Assembly (NCBI GenBank): GCA_025618425.1 | Contig: CM046846.1 | Span: 4,164,114 to 4,228,113, forward strand | Length of the DNA stretch: 64,000 bases | From: Heliocidaris tuberculata | Lineage: Eukaryota; Echinodermata; Echinoidea; Camarodonta; Echinometridae | Direction of reading: 5' to 3' | Part shown: positions 46,250-58,981 of the stretch, in pieces | How the letters are laid out: each line of letters begins with the position of its first letter | Position numbering within the stretch: the first letter of the stretch is position 1 | Position numbers and translations under genes: made by a program | The notes under the pieces: generated by a model | Told to the model about the DNA's origin: nothing | Databases searched by the model: none | The model's input: only the letters and a program-made list of their open reading frames with translations

Positions 46250-46505
46250 TAGTTTATTTTACCTAACTGCTAAGAAAGCATTAGTATGCTTGTAAGTAAG
46301 TAACCAGAGGACCGACGGCTTTAAGTCCTCTCCGAGGGACTTGGTAATGAGGATCAATGCCTTACCAAAGAGCACTAGCGCATCCACTTGGTTTCGAACC
46401 GGGTCCCCCCTGCCCCCCCCCCCCCCCCCCCCCCCCCCGTTACGAGACCCCTGCCCCCAGTTACGAGACCACTGCTCTACCACTGAGCCATTGCGGCAAG
46501 TCTCA
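46250..46505 (-). mobile_element. tRNA-derived SINE
   Basis: On the minus strand: GCAATGGCTCAGTGGTAGAG (A-box region), GGTCTCGTAA (anticodon loop of a Thr-CGT type), then GGTTCGAAACC (B box), then GGTAAGGCATTGATC and GGACTTAAAGCCGTCGGTCC typical of invertebrate tRNA SINEs. The anticodon arm is duplicated around a G/C run. Pol III promoter boxes are present. Confidence 0.75.
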
Positions 46506-46729
46506 AGTTCACATTATGCATTACATATACCAAAAAAAAAGTCCAGACGCCGTGTTACCGCAACACACGTCATGCATGATAGCGGAAGTTTGCGAAGGGG
46601 GTGTGTGAGGGGCTGGACTCATTGTATTCTATACCACGTCGTGGGTAACAACTGAGCTCTTTTCAAGGCATGTTTATAGACACGAAGACTCGAACAATGA
46701 GAAGAGAGAGTATTCAAAGGAGTGAAAAT

Positions 46730-46806
46730 TCTTTTTCTCTTTTTTCCTTTTCTTCAGACGGGTTGGTTTGTTTACTTTTCTTCAGACGGGTTGGTTTGTT
46801 TACTTT
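46730..46806 (+). repeat. 27 bp tandem duplication
   Basis: CTTCAGACGGGTTGGTTTGT with flanks occurs twice in direct order. Confidence 0.85.
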
Positions 46807-47857
46807 GTGTGCATCTCATTTGTATTCTGGCAAATCTAGCAACAGGTCAAGAGGTACCGGGACAAATGTTGTGGCATCCACAAAACCAGTATAATGGATT
46901 CCTGAACATCATCTCTTTGGTATATAGAGATTTTTTTAGTTTCACTTTACGCCAACACAGCAACATCTGAGCTCTAATATGACGTTATCATTCTAAAAAT
47001 GAAATACAAAGAAATATATAGAATGATTGATCTTCTACATTCACAATTTTATGCAGCTGGGTCGCTAACATCAAATGGGAAAATACTCAAAATAGTAGGT
47101 GGTACAGATTCTATGACTGATCGATAAGTGATTGCTTATACAGCCCACCTATAGGGGTCGACCTACATACAGTAGAAGGATCATTGTTTAGTCAGGCAAT
47201 GTTCAATAGATTATTGATTGCTTATACAGTAGGAATAATTGATTATTAATTGGTTGTAGAGTGCATTAACGACGTTATCTATCATTCCCAGGTAGGCCTT
47301 CAAGTTCAGATCCCCATAACGAACCAAACAGTCAAAGGAAAAGTAAACCTTCGTATAGGTAGTCGAGTGAAAGAAACTTTGACATATCAAAGAAAAAACA
47401 TTCTTGAAAGTTTGAGATAATCAGGCAAACAATAAGATTTTTTTGATTTTTTTGTGTAAAGCCGGTCTAAACCAACCCTGGAATGTGTCTGTAACAAAAA
47501 CTGTCAATTTCATCATACTTCTATGAGCACGTCTTTATCGTGGCCTGTTAATGTGTCCGAAATGGATGATTGTTATTCGAAAGTTCAAGGAGAAAATTCA
47601 TCTTTTGAACTCGGAAAAACTGAACAGTTTGATAGTTCTTTATCGTTTCTTCATCTTTCGAAACTTGTCCGTCGCCCTTTTACAAAACATCAATAAACCA
47701 GTAATTTGGGTCATTATGAAAAGGAATGTTTCCTCAAGATAAAATCAAATGAGCCTTTGGTGGCTGTGGTGATTCGTTTTGGCATGATATCAAGTCGCAA
47801 GAGGACACACTGCAGATTACTATAGCTCTCGATTAGGCCGGTAGTCGTCTTTTAGTC

Positions 47858-48298
47858 GGGGGGGGGGGGGGGGCAAAGCGTTGTCAATGGGCACTTTGGT
47901 GTTTTTGTTTCGGGGGGTCTGACATCCCCTTCCCGATGGATTTTGTCAGTTTCTATATTTTTGGAATGTACACCAAAAGCTATTTCTTCTGACAAGGGGA
48001 AACATTTACCCCAATTTTTAGGGGCCATCTGACACCCCATCTCATCGGAATTTTTTGTCAGTATTTTGTGTTTTTTCCAGTCATACTACTTCCTATTTCC
48101 TAATGACAAAGTTTGGTGAATGGGGAAGATGGGGTGAAATCAACCCGACTTTGGGGTCTCTTCTGGGGGCTCTGGGGCTAAACCCGACCGCTACGGTCAG
48201 GCTGACAACCTTTTTGTCAATGACTTAGATGGTCCAAGTACTTTTAAAGGATCAAATCTAAAGTAAAATGGGGTGACTATTTTAGGACAGGCTCCTGA
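47858..48298 (+). repeat. Dispersed repeat, copy 1 (about 440 bp)
   Basis: Starts GGGGGCAAAGCGTTGTCAAT and ends TTTAGGACAGGCTCCTGA. It shares long segments such as GACAACCTTTTTGTCAATGA with the copies near 60.1 and 60.8 kb. Short open frames here are not conserved between copies as proteins. Confidence 0.85.
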
Positions 48299-48310
48299 CG
48301 TATTTCTTTT

Positions 48311-48353
48311 AACAATAACAATAACAATAATAATAATAATTAATAACAACAAC

Positions 48354-48395
<42 letters not shown>

Positions 48396-48429
48396 CATTA
48401 TAATGATGGTGATAATGATGACGATGATG

Positions 48430-48483
<54 letters not shown>

Positions 48484-48484
48484 G
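48311..48484. repeat. (AAT)n-type microsatellite
   Basis: ATA/AAC/GAT triplets, over 150 bp. Confidence 0.97.
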
Positions 48485-48499
48485 TAAGGGCTAAAAGCA

Positions 48500-51050
48500 A
48501 AATAAAAAGATGAAACAACTTTCAACTAATTTTCCAAAATGTTTCGCACATAAATGAGGACAAATGCGGTACATGTAGGCCTACATGTAGGGATTGATAC
48601 GAATTATGCTTGGGCCTGGGGGAGCGTAAGGTCTCTTGAAAAAGTTGAAGGAACAGTAACATTAAATTGTTTGTAATGGTCAAAGATGATTGGGGGGGGG
48701 GGGGGGCGAGGGTTCTTGAATCATTAAACCAATACCTCATAATGGGCTATATCAATGTTAATCCAAGTCTTTAAATCACTTAACTGGACAAATAACTAAA
48801 GTCTAATTGCGATGGAAATCGTTGCATAATCTGTAGTTTCATATTGAGTAGAATAGGAAATTGATAGTCCAGGGCTCCAGGCACCGCCTTCCCATTAGGT
48901 AAGAAATAGTAAAAGAAAACGATCGAACACGTGTGAAAATGAAGACAAGGAAATACATTTTGTATAAGGACTGTGTGAATATAATTTGTTGGGGGTTGTG
49001 TAGTCTGAGGCCAGAAAACCATTATCGATTTACATGATAAGAGAAACAATGTTTTGATTTGTCTAATTCCTTTCATCGTGGTTACAGCAATGTTACTTTA
49101 TAGAAACACAAAGACAAAAGATATGAAATTTGTGAAGAAATAAATTCTGAGTTCGGAAAAACGGCGAGAAAAGTTCAACTGCCTTTACCATGCTGGGCGA
49201 CTACGAGGGGTAGGAAAAAATGTCATGACACTGTACGTGTATTCACATCATTCGGATCGGGACTCTTCGGGAGAGTACATCCATGCTGCTTTTTAATTCT
49301 ATCACGTCTTCCAAATGAGAAGTGCGTGTGTCCCCTCCCTTCTACGCAATAATTTACCATGTTGTTTACATTTTGGCTCATATGTTTACATTTTAGGATG
49401 AATTCATACTTTAAAACACATCCTCCCTGTGGCCTGTAACAACCTGCTGCGTTTGCCTACACAAGTACGAAACATCTGTTGAAAAGGGGTCAAGGGTAGA
49501 ACTTAATTCGACTCTCCTTTCTCACGTTACCATTATTTGATAAAGATGTTTATATATAGCACAATATTTCAATAATTCAGTTCAGTCCAGACCACAATGT
49601 ATTGGGTGAGTCCAATTGGTATGCATTTACACCTAAAAACGGAATTAGTAGACAAGAATTGAATAAAATACGGCAACAGTGAATGAAATAATCTGCATTA
49701 ATTCGGTTCATACAATTCTAACAAATCTCTCGTTTGAAGAATCAAGTGCCAACCCTATTACTCACAAAAGAGAGACAGTGGTAGTAGCTACGCACAGCAT
49801 GTCTAACTATTGTCATGAAAAGAGAGAGAAAGAGAGAAAGACAGAGAGAGACACACACTGGGAGAAGCTTCTTTCCGCCATTCATATTGTCGATTAAAAG
49901 AGGGTGACAACAGTAAAACGTACCACTATGGAACGTGTGCAGCTACTCTGCGAATCACTTAATTTTACGTCACTTGCATTATCTCATGATGTAGTGTTGC
50001 GAGAAGATGTATTCATTTCTTCATTGTGTGTTGTGTTATTTTTTTATGGTTTTCTTTATTTTCCCCAAACATTTGCAACCTATGTTTCCTTATTCAATAA
50101 AGACAATCATCATACCTTCCATCCATTCACTCATGAATCGAAAACCACAAAAGATGTTAGATCTAGTTGCTAAATTGTTCACAAACGGTTGTTCTTTAAA
50201 TTACATGTGTAGAAGTATTTTTAAATAATCATTCATCGAATCGTTTACGTTAAAAGATTTTATTGTTTCTGTGATAAGGCTACCAGTGCTACTAAACATA
50301 CAAACATGTACATGTAGTTTCTCACGTGCCTTTATAAAAATCAATATAAGGGTCTGTGTATATATAGCCTCCCTACTAATTAGTAGTATTTCTTTTACGC
50401 GCGAAAATGATAACGCACCGCTTCGTTCCAGTCTGTGAATACAAATAATGTGCGGCTCATTCTTTTGATCTCTTTCGTTCTTTCCCTTTTCATTTCAATG
50501 AGTATGAGCTTATAAACGGGGTGACTGTACTTCCCTCGAAACCTTATTTACAACTTGTCAAGCATATAATGCTCTACTACGCCTCACAAAAGAACGATAA
50601 ATCTAATCCCAGACATTACCCATATAAGTTCATCATTCCATAAATTACGGCCGTCCCGGAGTAGTCTGCCAGCACAGACCCTAATTTGACAGTTTATCAA
50701 CAACAAAAAATGTGTCTTGAGAGAAACCTAACCCAGCTACCTGCTGGTCGTGTCAATATAGGCCTTGGTCAGGAGCAGCTATACAGGGTTTATGGTAGTC
50801 TTACAGTGCACACTCTCTTTTACGACTGACCAGGGTTTGTGGCCTGCACACTAGTTAAGTCCCGAAGCGGCTTGCGAAGTGAGACCGGAGAGTTGATGCA
50901 CCTCCCTGGCTCTGGTGAGACTTTCCCTTTTCTCATTTCAAGATGATCCCCATCGAGCCAATATCAATATGGGTATCGGGTATACATCATTTACGCATTA
51001 TGTATGACGTGATGCCTCTTGCATACCATCACGTTGTCCAAGATATCACC
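48500..51050. other. Gene-free stretch
   Basis: Only short frames of uneven composition; no motif recognised. A G-run lies near 48690 and an AGAGAGAA tract near 49820. Confidence 0.45.
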
Positions 51051-51051
51051 A

Positions 51052-51192
51052 CGTTATACCACTGTCACACCACCAAACCGACCCCACACAGACTCCAAAC
51101 AGACCGATTTGTGGCCATTGGTGGCAATGTATTTATTTGTTCGGTCTATTGTCAGGTTGGCGTCGGTCTTGTTAGTGTGACTGTGGTATGAG
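51052..51192. mobile_element. Foldback MITE, CATACCACAGTCACAC family
   Basis: TTATACCACTGTCACACCAC at the left and GTGTGACTGTGGTATGAG at the right, arms continuing through CCGAC / GTCGG. Confidence 0.8.
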
Positions 51193-51489
51193 TAAAGCCC
51201 GATGACCAAATGCAACACATTATTATCATTACCAAACACCCGTATTAATTTTCAAAACATACCGGGATGTGCTTGAAGCGTAGCCTACGTGGCATGGATC
51301 TAAATATTTAGAGGAACGTACTATTAATGACATGGTGCCGTGACGTTGATTTCATGAATATGGCCTAGATTAATATGGTCTAGATAAAAATTCTGTCTCT
51401 TTTTCTCAATAGCTTATCATAGATCAATGATTCAGAGAAGAAACCGCCCACATTCTTAAAAACTCCACAGATTGTATTAATTGGACGGG

Positions 51490-51765
51490 GTCCACTCGCT
51501 CGCTATTCATAGAAAACCGCTATTCATTCAACACGCGTGATGAATAGCGGTCCTTATGAATAGTTATGAATAGTGGTCCTTATGAACGGAAGTCCTTATG
51601 AATAGCGAGGTAATTTGTTTATGGTTTGCTCGCTATGTACTATACAAGGACCACTATTCATATAAAAACGCTATTCATTTAGTGACGCGTTATGGATAGC
51701 GGTCCTAATGAATCAGTGGTCCTTATGAATAGCGGTCCTTATGACTAGCGAGGTTACCCCAATTG
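51490..51765. repeat. Array of direct and inverted ATGAATAGCGGTCCT units
   Basis: At least nine copies of TATGAATAGCGGTCCTTATG or variants in both orientations, bounded by CTCGCTATTCAT at the left and TAGCGAGGTTACC at the right. Confidence 0.85.
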
Positions 51766-51889
51766 GACCAATAAAATACATAGGGTCTACATACAAGTAA
51801 TTGTACACCATCATTATAACGTTGTTTACAACACATTGCTTACACTAACCATCTAACAAAAGGCTATAATCTCAAAATAATTCCCACAG

Positions 51890-52134
51890 AGGATGGATTA
51901 ATCATAGTGAGCAATGAGGTCAAGTCCAAGACGCTGTGCCAACCAGAGAACAGCGATCCCCTGATGGTGAAATACGGCCCGAGTGACCCAACGATGACCC
52001 TCTCACTACTGAGATGGGAGTCAATACAAAAGAAGTCCCAAGGAAACCTTAACTGGTCTCGTGAAATGTCTGGCATCCCAATGACCTTACCACTCGGTAT
52101 GTCTGGAGCAACAGCCCCTTGGATCCAAGAAAAG
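51890..52134 (+). CDS. Isolated coding-like exon, unknown product
   Basis: The acceptor TTCCCACAG at 51889 and donor AAG|GTTAGC at 52134 frame an 81-codon open stretch (phase 1 in, phase 0 out). It reads DGLIIVSNEVKSKTLCQP and continues through KYGPSDPTMTLSLLRWES to ATAPWIQEK. Third codon positions are mostly G or C, unlike the AT-rich surroundings, which favours plus-strand coding; a minus-strand frame is also open. It could be one exon of a larger gene or a fragment of a mobile element. A foldback MITE starts about 40 bp downstream. Not recognised. Confidence 0.4.
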
Positions 52135-52172
52135 GTTAGCGAGCCAAACCAAGCTGAGCAGTATAACCATCT

Positions 52173-52302
52173 GGGGCCCGTTGCACAAAACTTGCGTTTG
52201 AACGCAACTCAGAAAAATTAAACGCAACTTTATTTTCAGCCAATCAGAAGTGCGCATTTAGGAGTTGCGATTAAACTTAAGTTTTGTGCAACGGGCCCCT
52301 AG
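52173..52302. mobile_element. Foldback MITE, GTTGCACAAAACTT family
   Basis: GGGGCCCGTTGCACAAAACT to AGTTTTGTGCAACGGGCCCC, with CAGCCAATCAGAAG in the centre. 40 bp after the 51.9 kb exon. Confidence 0.88.
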
Positions 52303-52344
52303 ACTGGTATGTTGCCGGTACAAAATACTTCTCCTTTCGATCTT

Positions 52345-52455
52345 TGTGTTAGTCCACTCCCTGGACTTTTCGCGCACGAACGCGATCCGTTGAGAAAATA
52401 ATACACCCCCAACGCTAAAACTGATATAGCCCTTCCAAATCGACCCTCGCAAACA
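52345..52455 (-). repeat. Inverted copy of the 6.14-6.35 kb repeat unit
   Basis: Minus strand shares TTTGGAAGGGCTATATCAGT and CTCAACGGATCGCGTTCGTG with 6261-6345. Confidence 0.9.
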
Positions 52456-53064
52456 GTCCAGTCGCATTTGCCAGTTTAACGACCGTTCCCGAAATTTTTC
52501 GGGGAGAATAGACCCGCTCGATCTGCGCTGATTGGACGAAGAATATGCATCATTCATGAGTGATTACGTAATATTCAGTTTTTCAGTGGTGTTTGATCGG
52601 GGCATTGCGGGCACGGTGCGGGCAGGCCATGCAGAGCTCAACAAAGGCAGGCAGGGCTTCGCACGCAGACAAGGCGGCTTTTGCTGTGCTGATTCATTGC
52701 ACCAACAAACGACATTTTAGTGACGATTGGCCATTTCACGTTATTCCAGTTCTTTATGGAGATGTCATGTTAATTAAGACATAATAACGTTTACTGGATA
52801 TTATTTCAGCATTGTTGACCATTTCGACCATCAAGGGTATTTTGACCATATGACCATCATTTTTTGAAAAGGCAAGAAAATGTGGCCTTGTCCCTATAGT
52901 ATATAATTATTTTGGTCATTGTCTTATGGTAGAAAATGACTACATGTACTTGACATTATAGACAGATAATTATGTTGCAATATTTTAAAGAAGGTTTCTA
53001 ATGTTTAAAACAGTGTTCTGTTGGAGCTTTTCATCATTGTAAACATATATCAGAAGCCTTTTAT

Positions 53065-53143
53065 TTGTTATAAACAGTTCAATAATACAAGATCTAATAC
53101 TGCTGTAGTAGTATTAGATCTTGTATTGAACTGTTTATAACAA
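53065..53143. repeat. Long near-perfect hairpin
   Basis: TTGTTATAAACAGTTCAATA...ACAAGATCTAATACT pairs with AGTATTAGATCTTGTATTGAACTGTTTATAACAA-type arm; about 34 paired bases, small bulge, 5-8 base loop. Confidence 0.9.
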
Positions 53144-53638
53144 TAATTAATTTGCCTATATTTCAATGTTCAAGTTGGGGATTGACCTTTGATAGGTAAA
53201 TTAGCCTCTGTTACCACCCCCATACCACATATCAATTTTTATTTCTTCGTTCTGTTTTATAATTTGTATTGCTATGCTTGTCCCTTTTGTTCTTATTTCA
53301 TTCAATATGTGGAATAATAAACAGAGCTGTATGTTCGGATCACACCTTTTTGATCCTGCTAGACTCGGTTTGGTAGTATTTTGACCGTTGAATAAACCAA
53401 CATAGTTTTTAAAGTTTGGATTTTTTAATGAGATTCCCTCGTCCACTAAAAAAAAGAAGATTAAAATTTTTAATAATCAGGCAGATAAACGCAAAAATCA
53501 ACTTGGACTTGTAATCTCCGCCATGACCCGATTCCATCCGCCAATCCTCATTGGCATGTTTCTATATTATGCAAAGTGGCGCATATAATTATTACAGGGT
53601 CATCCCATACCCAGTCGGGACAAAGAGGGAGATAACAA

Positions 53639-53640
<2 letters not shown>

Positions 53641-53669
<29 letters not shown>
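53641..53669. repeat. G homopolymer
   Basis: About 30 G in a row followed by AGGAGGAGGGAGG. Confidence 0.97.
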
Positions 53670-53941
53670 GGAGGAGGGAGGCTCGTGTACCTGAAAAAGG
53701 ATTAATATTTTCCCTTCCCATGAAGGCAAGGGCACGGAAGGCATGAATCTCAAACTAAGGGAACGGACAGAAATCCCTTGCCTCTTAATTTCACGGCACT
53801 GAGTGCACCAATGTATACATTTGACAACATATATGAATGTCAAAACAAAACTATTCTTGAATCGCAATAACATGAAAATTCACAGTGTTGTACGTTTGAG
53901 CTTATCTAAAGGGACGCACTCGTACATGTATTTTCAGAAGG

Positions 53942-54099
53942 TTCATAATTCCTGAGGTTCCGAAGTCACTTCAAAACACGAATTTTGAAAAAAGTGGTCA
54001 CTCCTCGGCACTTTTAAATGGTGATTTAACACTTCAGTTTTTAGATTGTATATGGAATTACGAACCTTCGAAGTAACGACACTTCGGAATTATGAAGCT
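53942..54099. mobile_element. Foldback element with TTCATAATTCC ends
   Basis: TTCATAATTCCTGAGGTTCC at the left; GACACTTCGGAATTATGAA at the right; GAAGT/ACTTC motifs repeat inside. Confidence 0.65.
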
Positions 54100-55239
54100 T
54101 GGGTAAAACGACATAAGAGTGTGATCAGTTCGCGTCACGGACGGACATTTCAAAATTTTCCAATTTGGGAGGCTTGTAAAAATAAGTGATTAGCTGTGAA
54201 GGATTGCTTTATGATTTATTTTGGAGGGTATAACTGGGTGTACTGAAAAATGATAAAACATGGTTGTCATGGTTACTTATTTAAATGAGAATGAATGAAA
54301 TGCTCCATTTATTAGAGTGGGAGATAGATATTTGTGTTGACTTCTCATTATTTTTTCTATCAATATCAGAACAACATGATCTTGTCTTATACTTTTACTT
54401 GCAAATGTTAGTCAGATAAATTGGCTTCCCTATCAGACATTTCAAATTTCAAAACAAGCTTTAGATTTCATAAGTTTCAAGTTTCTAACAGAAAATAGTC
54501 ATATTACCGACATTTTCAGAACGGAATAGATACATCCAATAATTGATTCCGGACATAGGAGGAGTGGTGTAATTGTTATTCCGAGTCAAAAGTGACCATA
54601 ACGACCAGAATGTCCTGAGTAAGGCCTATTCGACTGACATTCTTGGAATCAGAGCAAAAGTATACTTAGATACTTCTGGGTAATTAAGTTTGTCAAAATA
54701 ATCTTCCCCACCAAAATTGTTCTTTTGGAGAGGAAGTCCGTTGCTGCTCACTAATTTTTAGTTTCTCATAAAAATTTGCAAATACAATCAGGTAGTCATA
54801 GTGGATCAAAGTGGGCATAATAATCGAAATGGTCAAAACGATTGAAGTACAATGAATAATTTTATTGTTTTGGAACCTACACACATTTTCACATCAATTT
54901 TGGATATCGAGACCCACCCCTTTAATGATGCTGATTAAAAAAAATTAAATCACATTTCGGGGGGAAAGGGACACAAATTGTTATTTTGGGGGCCTACCAA
55001 ATCCTTCTTTGCTCTGATTCAATAAAACAATGTGTAACCAAAATGGTTATTTTTGGTCAATAAGTGGTCAAAGCTTTTCCGCTGCCTGTCCAAAGGCAGA
55101 GGGATAACCGTGACATGAGTAGGGTCATTTTTGGAATCAGTGCAGATACTACAGAAAGTTCACCAACACACACACCAAAGAGTTATCAAATCAAAGTTCT
55201 GTGATAACTCCTTGCACACACACACTGAATCGACGATCT

Positions 55240-55470
55240 TACTTATGCATATTCATTACAGCGTGCGACCAGGCATTACGTCAGAATATATTAGCGTGAA
55301 CTTTTGACCCCGCATCATGGCAAAAGCTTCTAGACGTTTTTTTTCGACGGGTGAAATTGTGGGGATCGCGCGATTAGTGGAGAGTCGCGCTCTGTGTGGG
55401 ATATGCGTGTAGAGAAAGAGCAGCGTTAGGGAATAAACCAAATATAAAAAACGGATAGAATCTAGACTAT
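55240..55470 (-). repeat. Inverted copy of the 6.01-6.14 kb segment
   Basis: Minus strand from 55470 reads GTCTAGATTCTATCCGTTTT, TTTGGTTTATTCCCTAACGC and CGCGATCCCCACAATTTCAC as at 6010-6135, then diverges after CGTCGAAA. Confidence 0.9.
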
Positions 55471-56516
55471 CTTTGTGTATGTAAACATATACCGGGAGAG
55501 ATGGGCAGGGTAGGAGGTTGGATCGGGGGAAAGACTTGTATCAAATAACGGTGTGTTCAAGTAGAAAGGAGCAACTCCTTGGTATGACCGACCTTTCTTC
55601 TATAAATAATAGTGATCAGTGATGCATTTATATTGGTGACATAAGATGAGAAAAGGTGTCGACAGTTGGGCACGTGACGTCTACTGATGAAGTCCTAAAC
55701 AATGATACGTAATGGGACTGTGTCATGCCAATGGAATACAAAGGAACAAAAAGTAACATTAAAAAAAAAAAAAAAATCAATAATATTTGATTATTTTGGA
55801 TATCTCGACAAGGGTTGAAGTTGGTGAACGAAAATCTTAGACTTCCCACTTACCACTCTTCGAGGTGAGAGGTCGACGATTCATACCTGAACTTCTGAAG
55901 CAATATCTCATCGAAAGTGGTTATGTTGATTCAGATTGACCAGTTTCCATAATTCTAAGGAACTGACCACAGAAGTCAATCTTACCAGTTTACAGGAAAT
56001 ATCTGAAATCATGTCGTCTCTGCTAATTATATATTTAAAAACACGAGCAAAATAACAGACGACGTGAAGTAGATTTGAATAATCTGAAGGTTTTTCCCCT
56101 TCCTTGCCCTCATCCTGTCTACCATATAGTCTGTCTGGCTGTCCGCCAATTACCCTCATGTGTACCACTAACAACCCCACTAGAGGGTTGTCATACACCA
56201 ATCTGATTATAACATTGGACCCCATCCAACAAACGTCAACTGTCGTCATGATCATCTACAAAGTTACAAACCATATTAAATAATTAAAGATGACTTATAA
56301 GGTGTTAAGATTGGATTTAAAACTGACGCGGGGGAACATATCTGTCGCAATATAGGTTACATCTTTGGTGGTAACGTCTCCAAATTATGAACGAAAGTTT
56401 AGTCATGTCATAACGGAAGTGCCGTTACAAGTACACCTTTGTCTGGAAACCTACATCTGCTGTCCAAACCTCAGCATCGAATGTTCCGAGGGTATTTACG
56501 ATTGCCAAAAAGTCTG

Positions 56517-58303
56517 TTACTTTTGATGTACAGGTAGGTATAGAATTGGGATCTCTATCAATACACTGATGTGTGCAAGGTATTACATTTCACCCACGGG
56601 CCAACTCATGACAGTTCCTGTTTCCAAACAACTCATTAGTATGAAATAAGGAGAAGAAATGATAAAAACATGGACACAACTGAGTATAGTCACAATCATA
56701 TAGTTGTCCTCAAACTATTTTTGTTAGATATGTCGAGAGTTTGTGAAAATAAATTCTAGCCTCACCTCAGGACATACATGTAATACCTACAATCAATTTT
56801 CTTATGAATACATTATGGTATCATGATGTATTTACAAAGGAGGTGTACACGTATATGTACTGTAAATCTATAGTATTTTCCCAATCTAAAATAATCAATT
56901 TGGCAGTCAGGTGACGAAATCTATAACTGTTTTAGGTATTGATAAAACAATAATTTCGGACTTTCGTTGCTTTTCCCTCGCAATAATACCTGCTCCCATC
57001 TGACACAAAAATCGGTTATGCGGTTTGTATTTTTATCCAAAATTGCCAATTTTCTACGAGCCGGGGGATAGGGGTCACAAAGCTGGAGCATGCAAGTCAT
57101 GTAGAGAGGCTCTCACAGGAAGATATCTTCGTTATACTGACAATCATAAGGATAGTTTAAGTCGGTGACTAGTCCATCAATTCTGGCTCGGCTTTCCTGA
57201 AGATGCATGTTTCAACTTTCAAACATCCCTAAAGGAATTGAGATCAGTGCATATCTGAAAAACAAAACAAAACGAGGGCCGTTGCGGGTGGGGGTAGCCC
57301 CCCCCCCCCCCCCCATTTACAAATTTCTGAGAGTAACCCCGTTGCGTTATTATTGCCACTTTTGTCAGCATTGTCGAAAAATTAAAATCTAAGCACCCCC
57401 CCCCCCCCCCACCCCCACCCCTTCCCCCGAAATGCAATTATGAAGATCCGGAGACTTTCTTCTTACCTATAAAGTGTGGATACAATTTTAAAATATGACA
57501 ATCTACAGACTTTTCTTTCTTCCTGTTGTGATACTAAAGGCTAACTTGTCGGAAAAATGTCATCCAACATCCCCTCCCCTCCCCCAAATGGTCTTTCGAC
57601 GCCCTAGGCCTATTTCGTCTGTCTGCCATCGAATTTATGATGTGCAGTTTCTGGAATAGAACATGCGTCCTAACCAATGAGGTATTAGGCTTGCCTAGTA
57701 CCTCCTTGTTCTAACCGTGACCATGCATTACCAAACTAATTCATGTTTTTCTACTTAAATTTCACCAGAAGAAAGTAAGAAAGTAATTTCCTGCACGTGA
57801 CTTATGCATGCTATCTCAACATCTACAGCAGTTGCTCCACATCTGTTAATTCAGCATTTTGTTTCGTGGAAGCAGTACGCCCAGCTTCCTCCTTCACAAC
57901 AAAAAACATTTCTGTAGGCCCCTACATATTCACATCCATGCAATAAATACATGTAAGCCTACATGTACTGGGGGGGGGGGATTTTTAGGTGTAAACAAAA
58001 TAACAAAAGAAAATTAACAAAATCTACCCCCCCCCCCATGTAAATGATGTTTACGTAATTCAGGTGTGCGACGGCAATGCTTTTTTATTTTTTTTATTTT
58101 TTTAATAGACCAGAGTAAGAAATGTTTTTAATTTTTAATCATCCTGTTATACAACCTCTCTCTCCTTTATTCAGTCACATTACCTAGTTTAAATAGTTAG
58201 AACATGGACCATGGTCAGATTATCATTATGTAACTGGAAGATACTACGCCATCAACATCAATTTCAAAATTCATCCATTACCTGGAGTCCTGGACACATA
58301 TTT

Positions 58304-58338
<35 letters not shown>

Positions 58339-58574
58339 ATAGATGTAGTTGGGCTACCCCAAGGTACTTCACGTATGTTACCAAGTGTTATGGAATTGTA
58401 CTATGGAATCGTAATAATAAAAAATATAAAAACAAGAAGAATAATGATAATAATGACAATAATAATAGTAATAATAATAGTAATAATAATAATAATAATA
58501 TAATAATAATAATGTAATAATAATAATACTAATATAATAATAAAAATAATAATAATAATATAATAATAATAATA

Positions 58575-58631
<57 letters not shown>

Positions 58632-58950
58632 TTTTTAGAAATAATAAATAAATAAAATAATAATATTTGTAATTTCATTCTTGTATGGCACATATTGCAT
58701 TATGATAACGTCTCCATGCGCTTCCAAAGGACTTTGGATATTATTACCCCAGTTCATAAACATGAATTGACATCAAAGTATCATTTTCCTTGATTACCGT
58801 ATTTTGTCTGCTTCATGTTCTAGTAGGGCTATCAGCTTGATACAGTATATAGTTTTAGATATGGTCGCGTACGCATAGGACCCAACATAGCTTGGACTTG
58901 CCCAGTTGTCAACTAACTCCATACTCTGGTGACTCAACTTAACCACCTCC

Positions 58951-58981
<31 letters not shown>

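Noticed and set aside
46250..46505. Functional tRNA gene
   Set aside because: The anticodon arm is duplicated and broken and a SINE body follows.
48273..48518. Poly-Asn, poly-Ile and poly-Tyr ORFs
   Set aside because: Translations of the AAT-type microsatellite.
55908..56255. 115-codon minus-strand ORF
   Set aside because: No motif, no convincing splice or start context; left unannotated.
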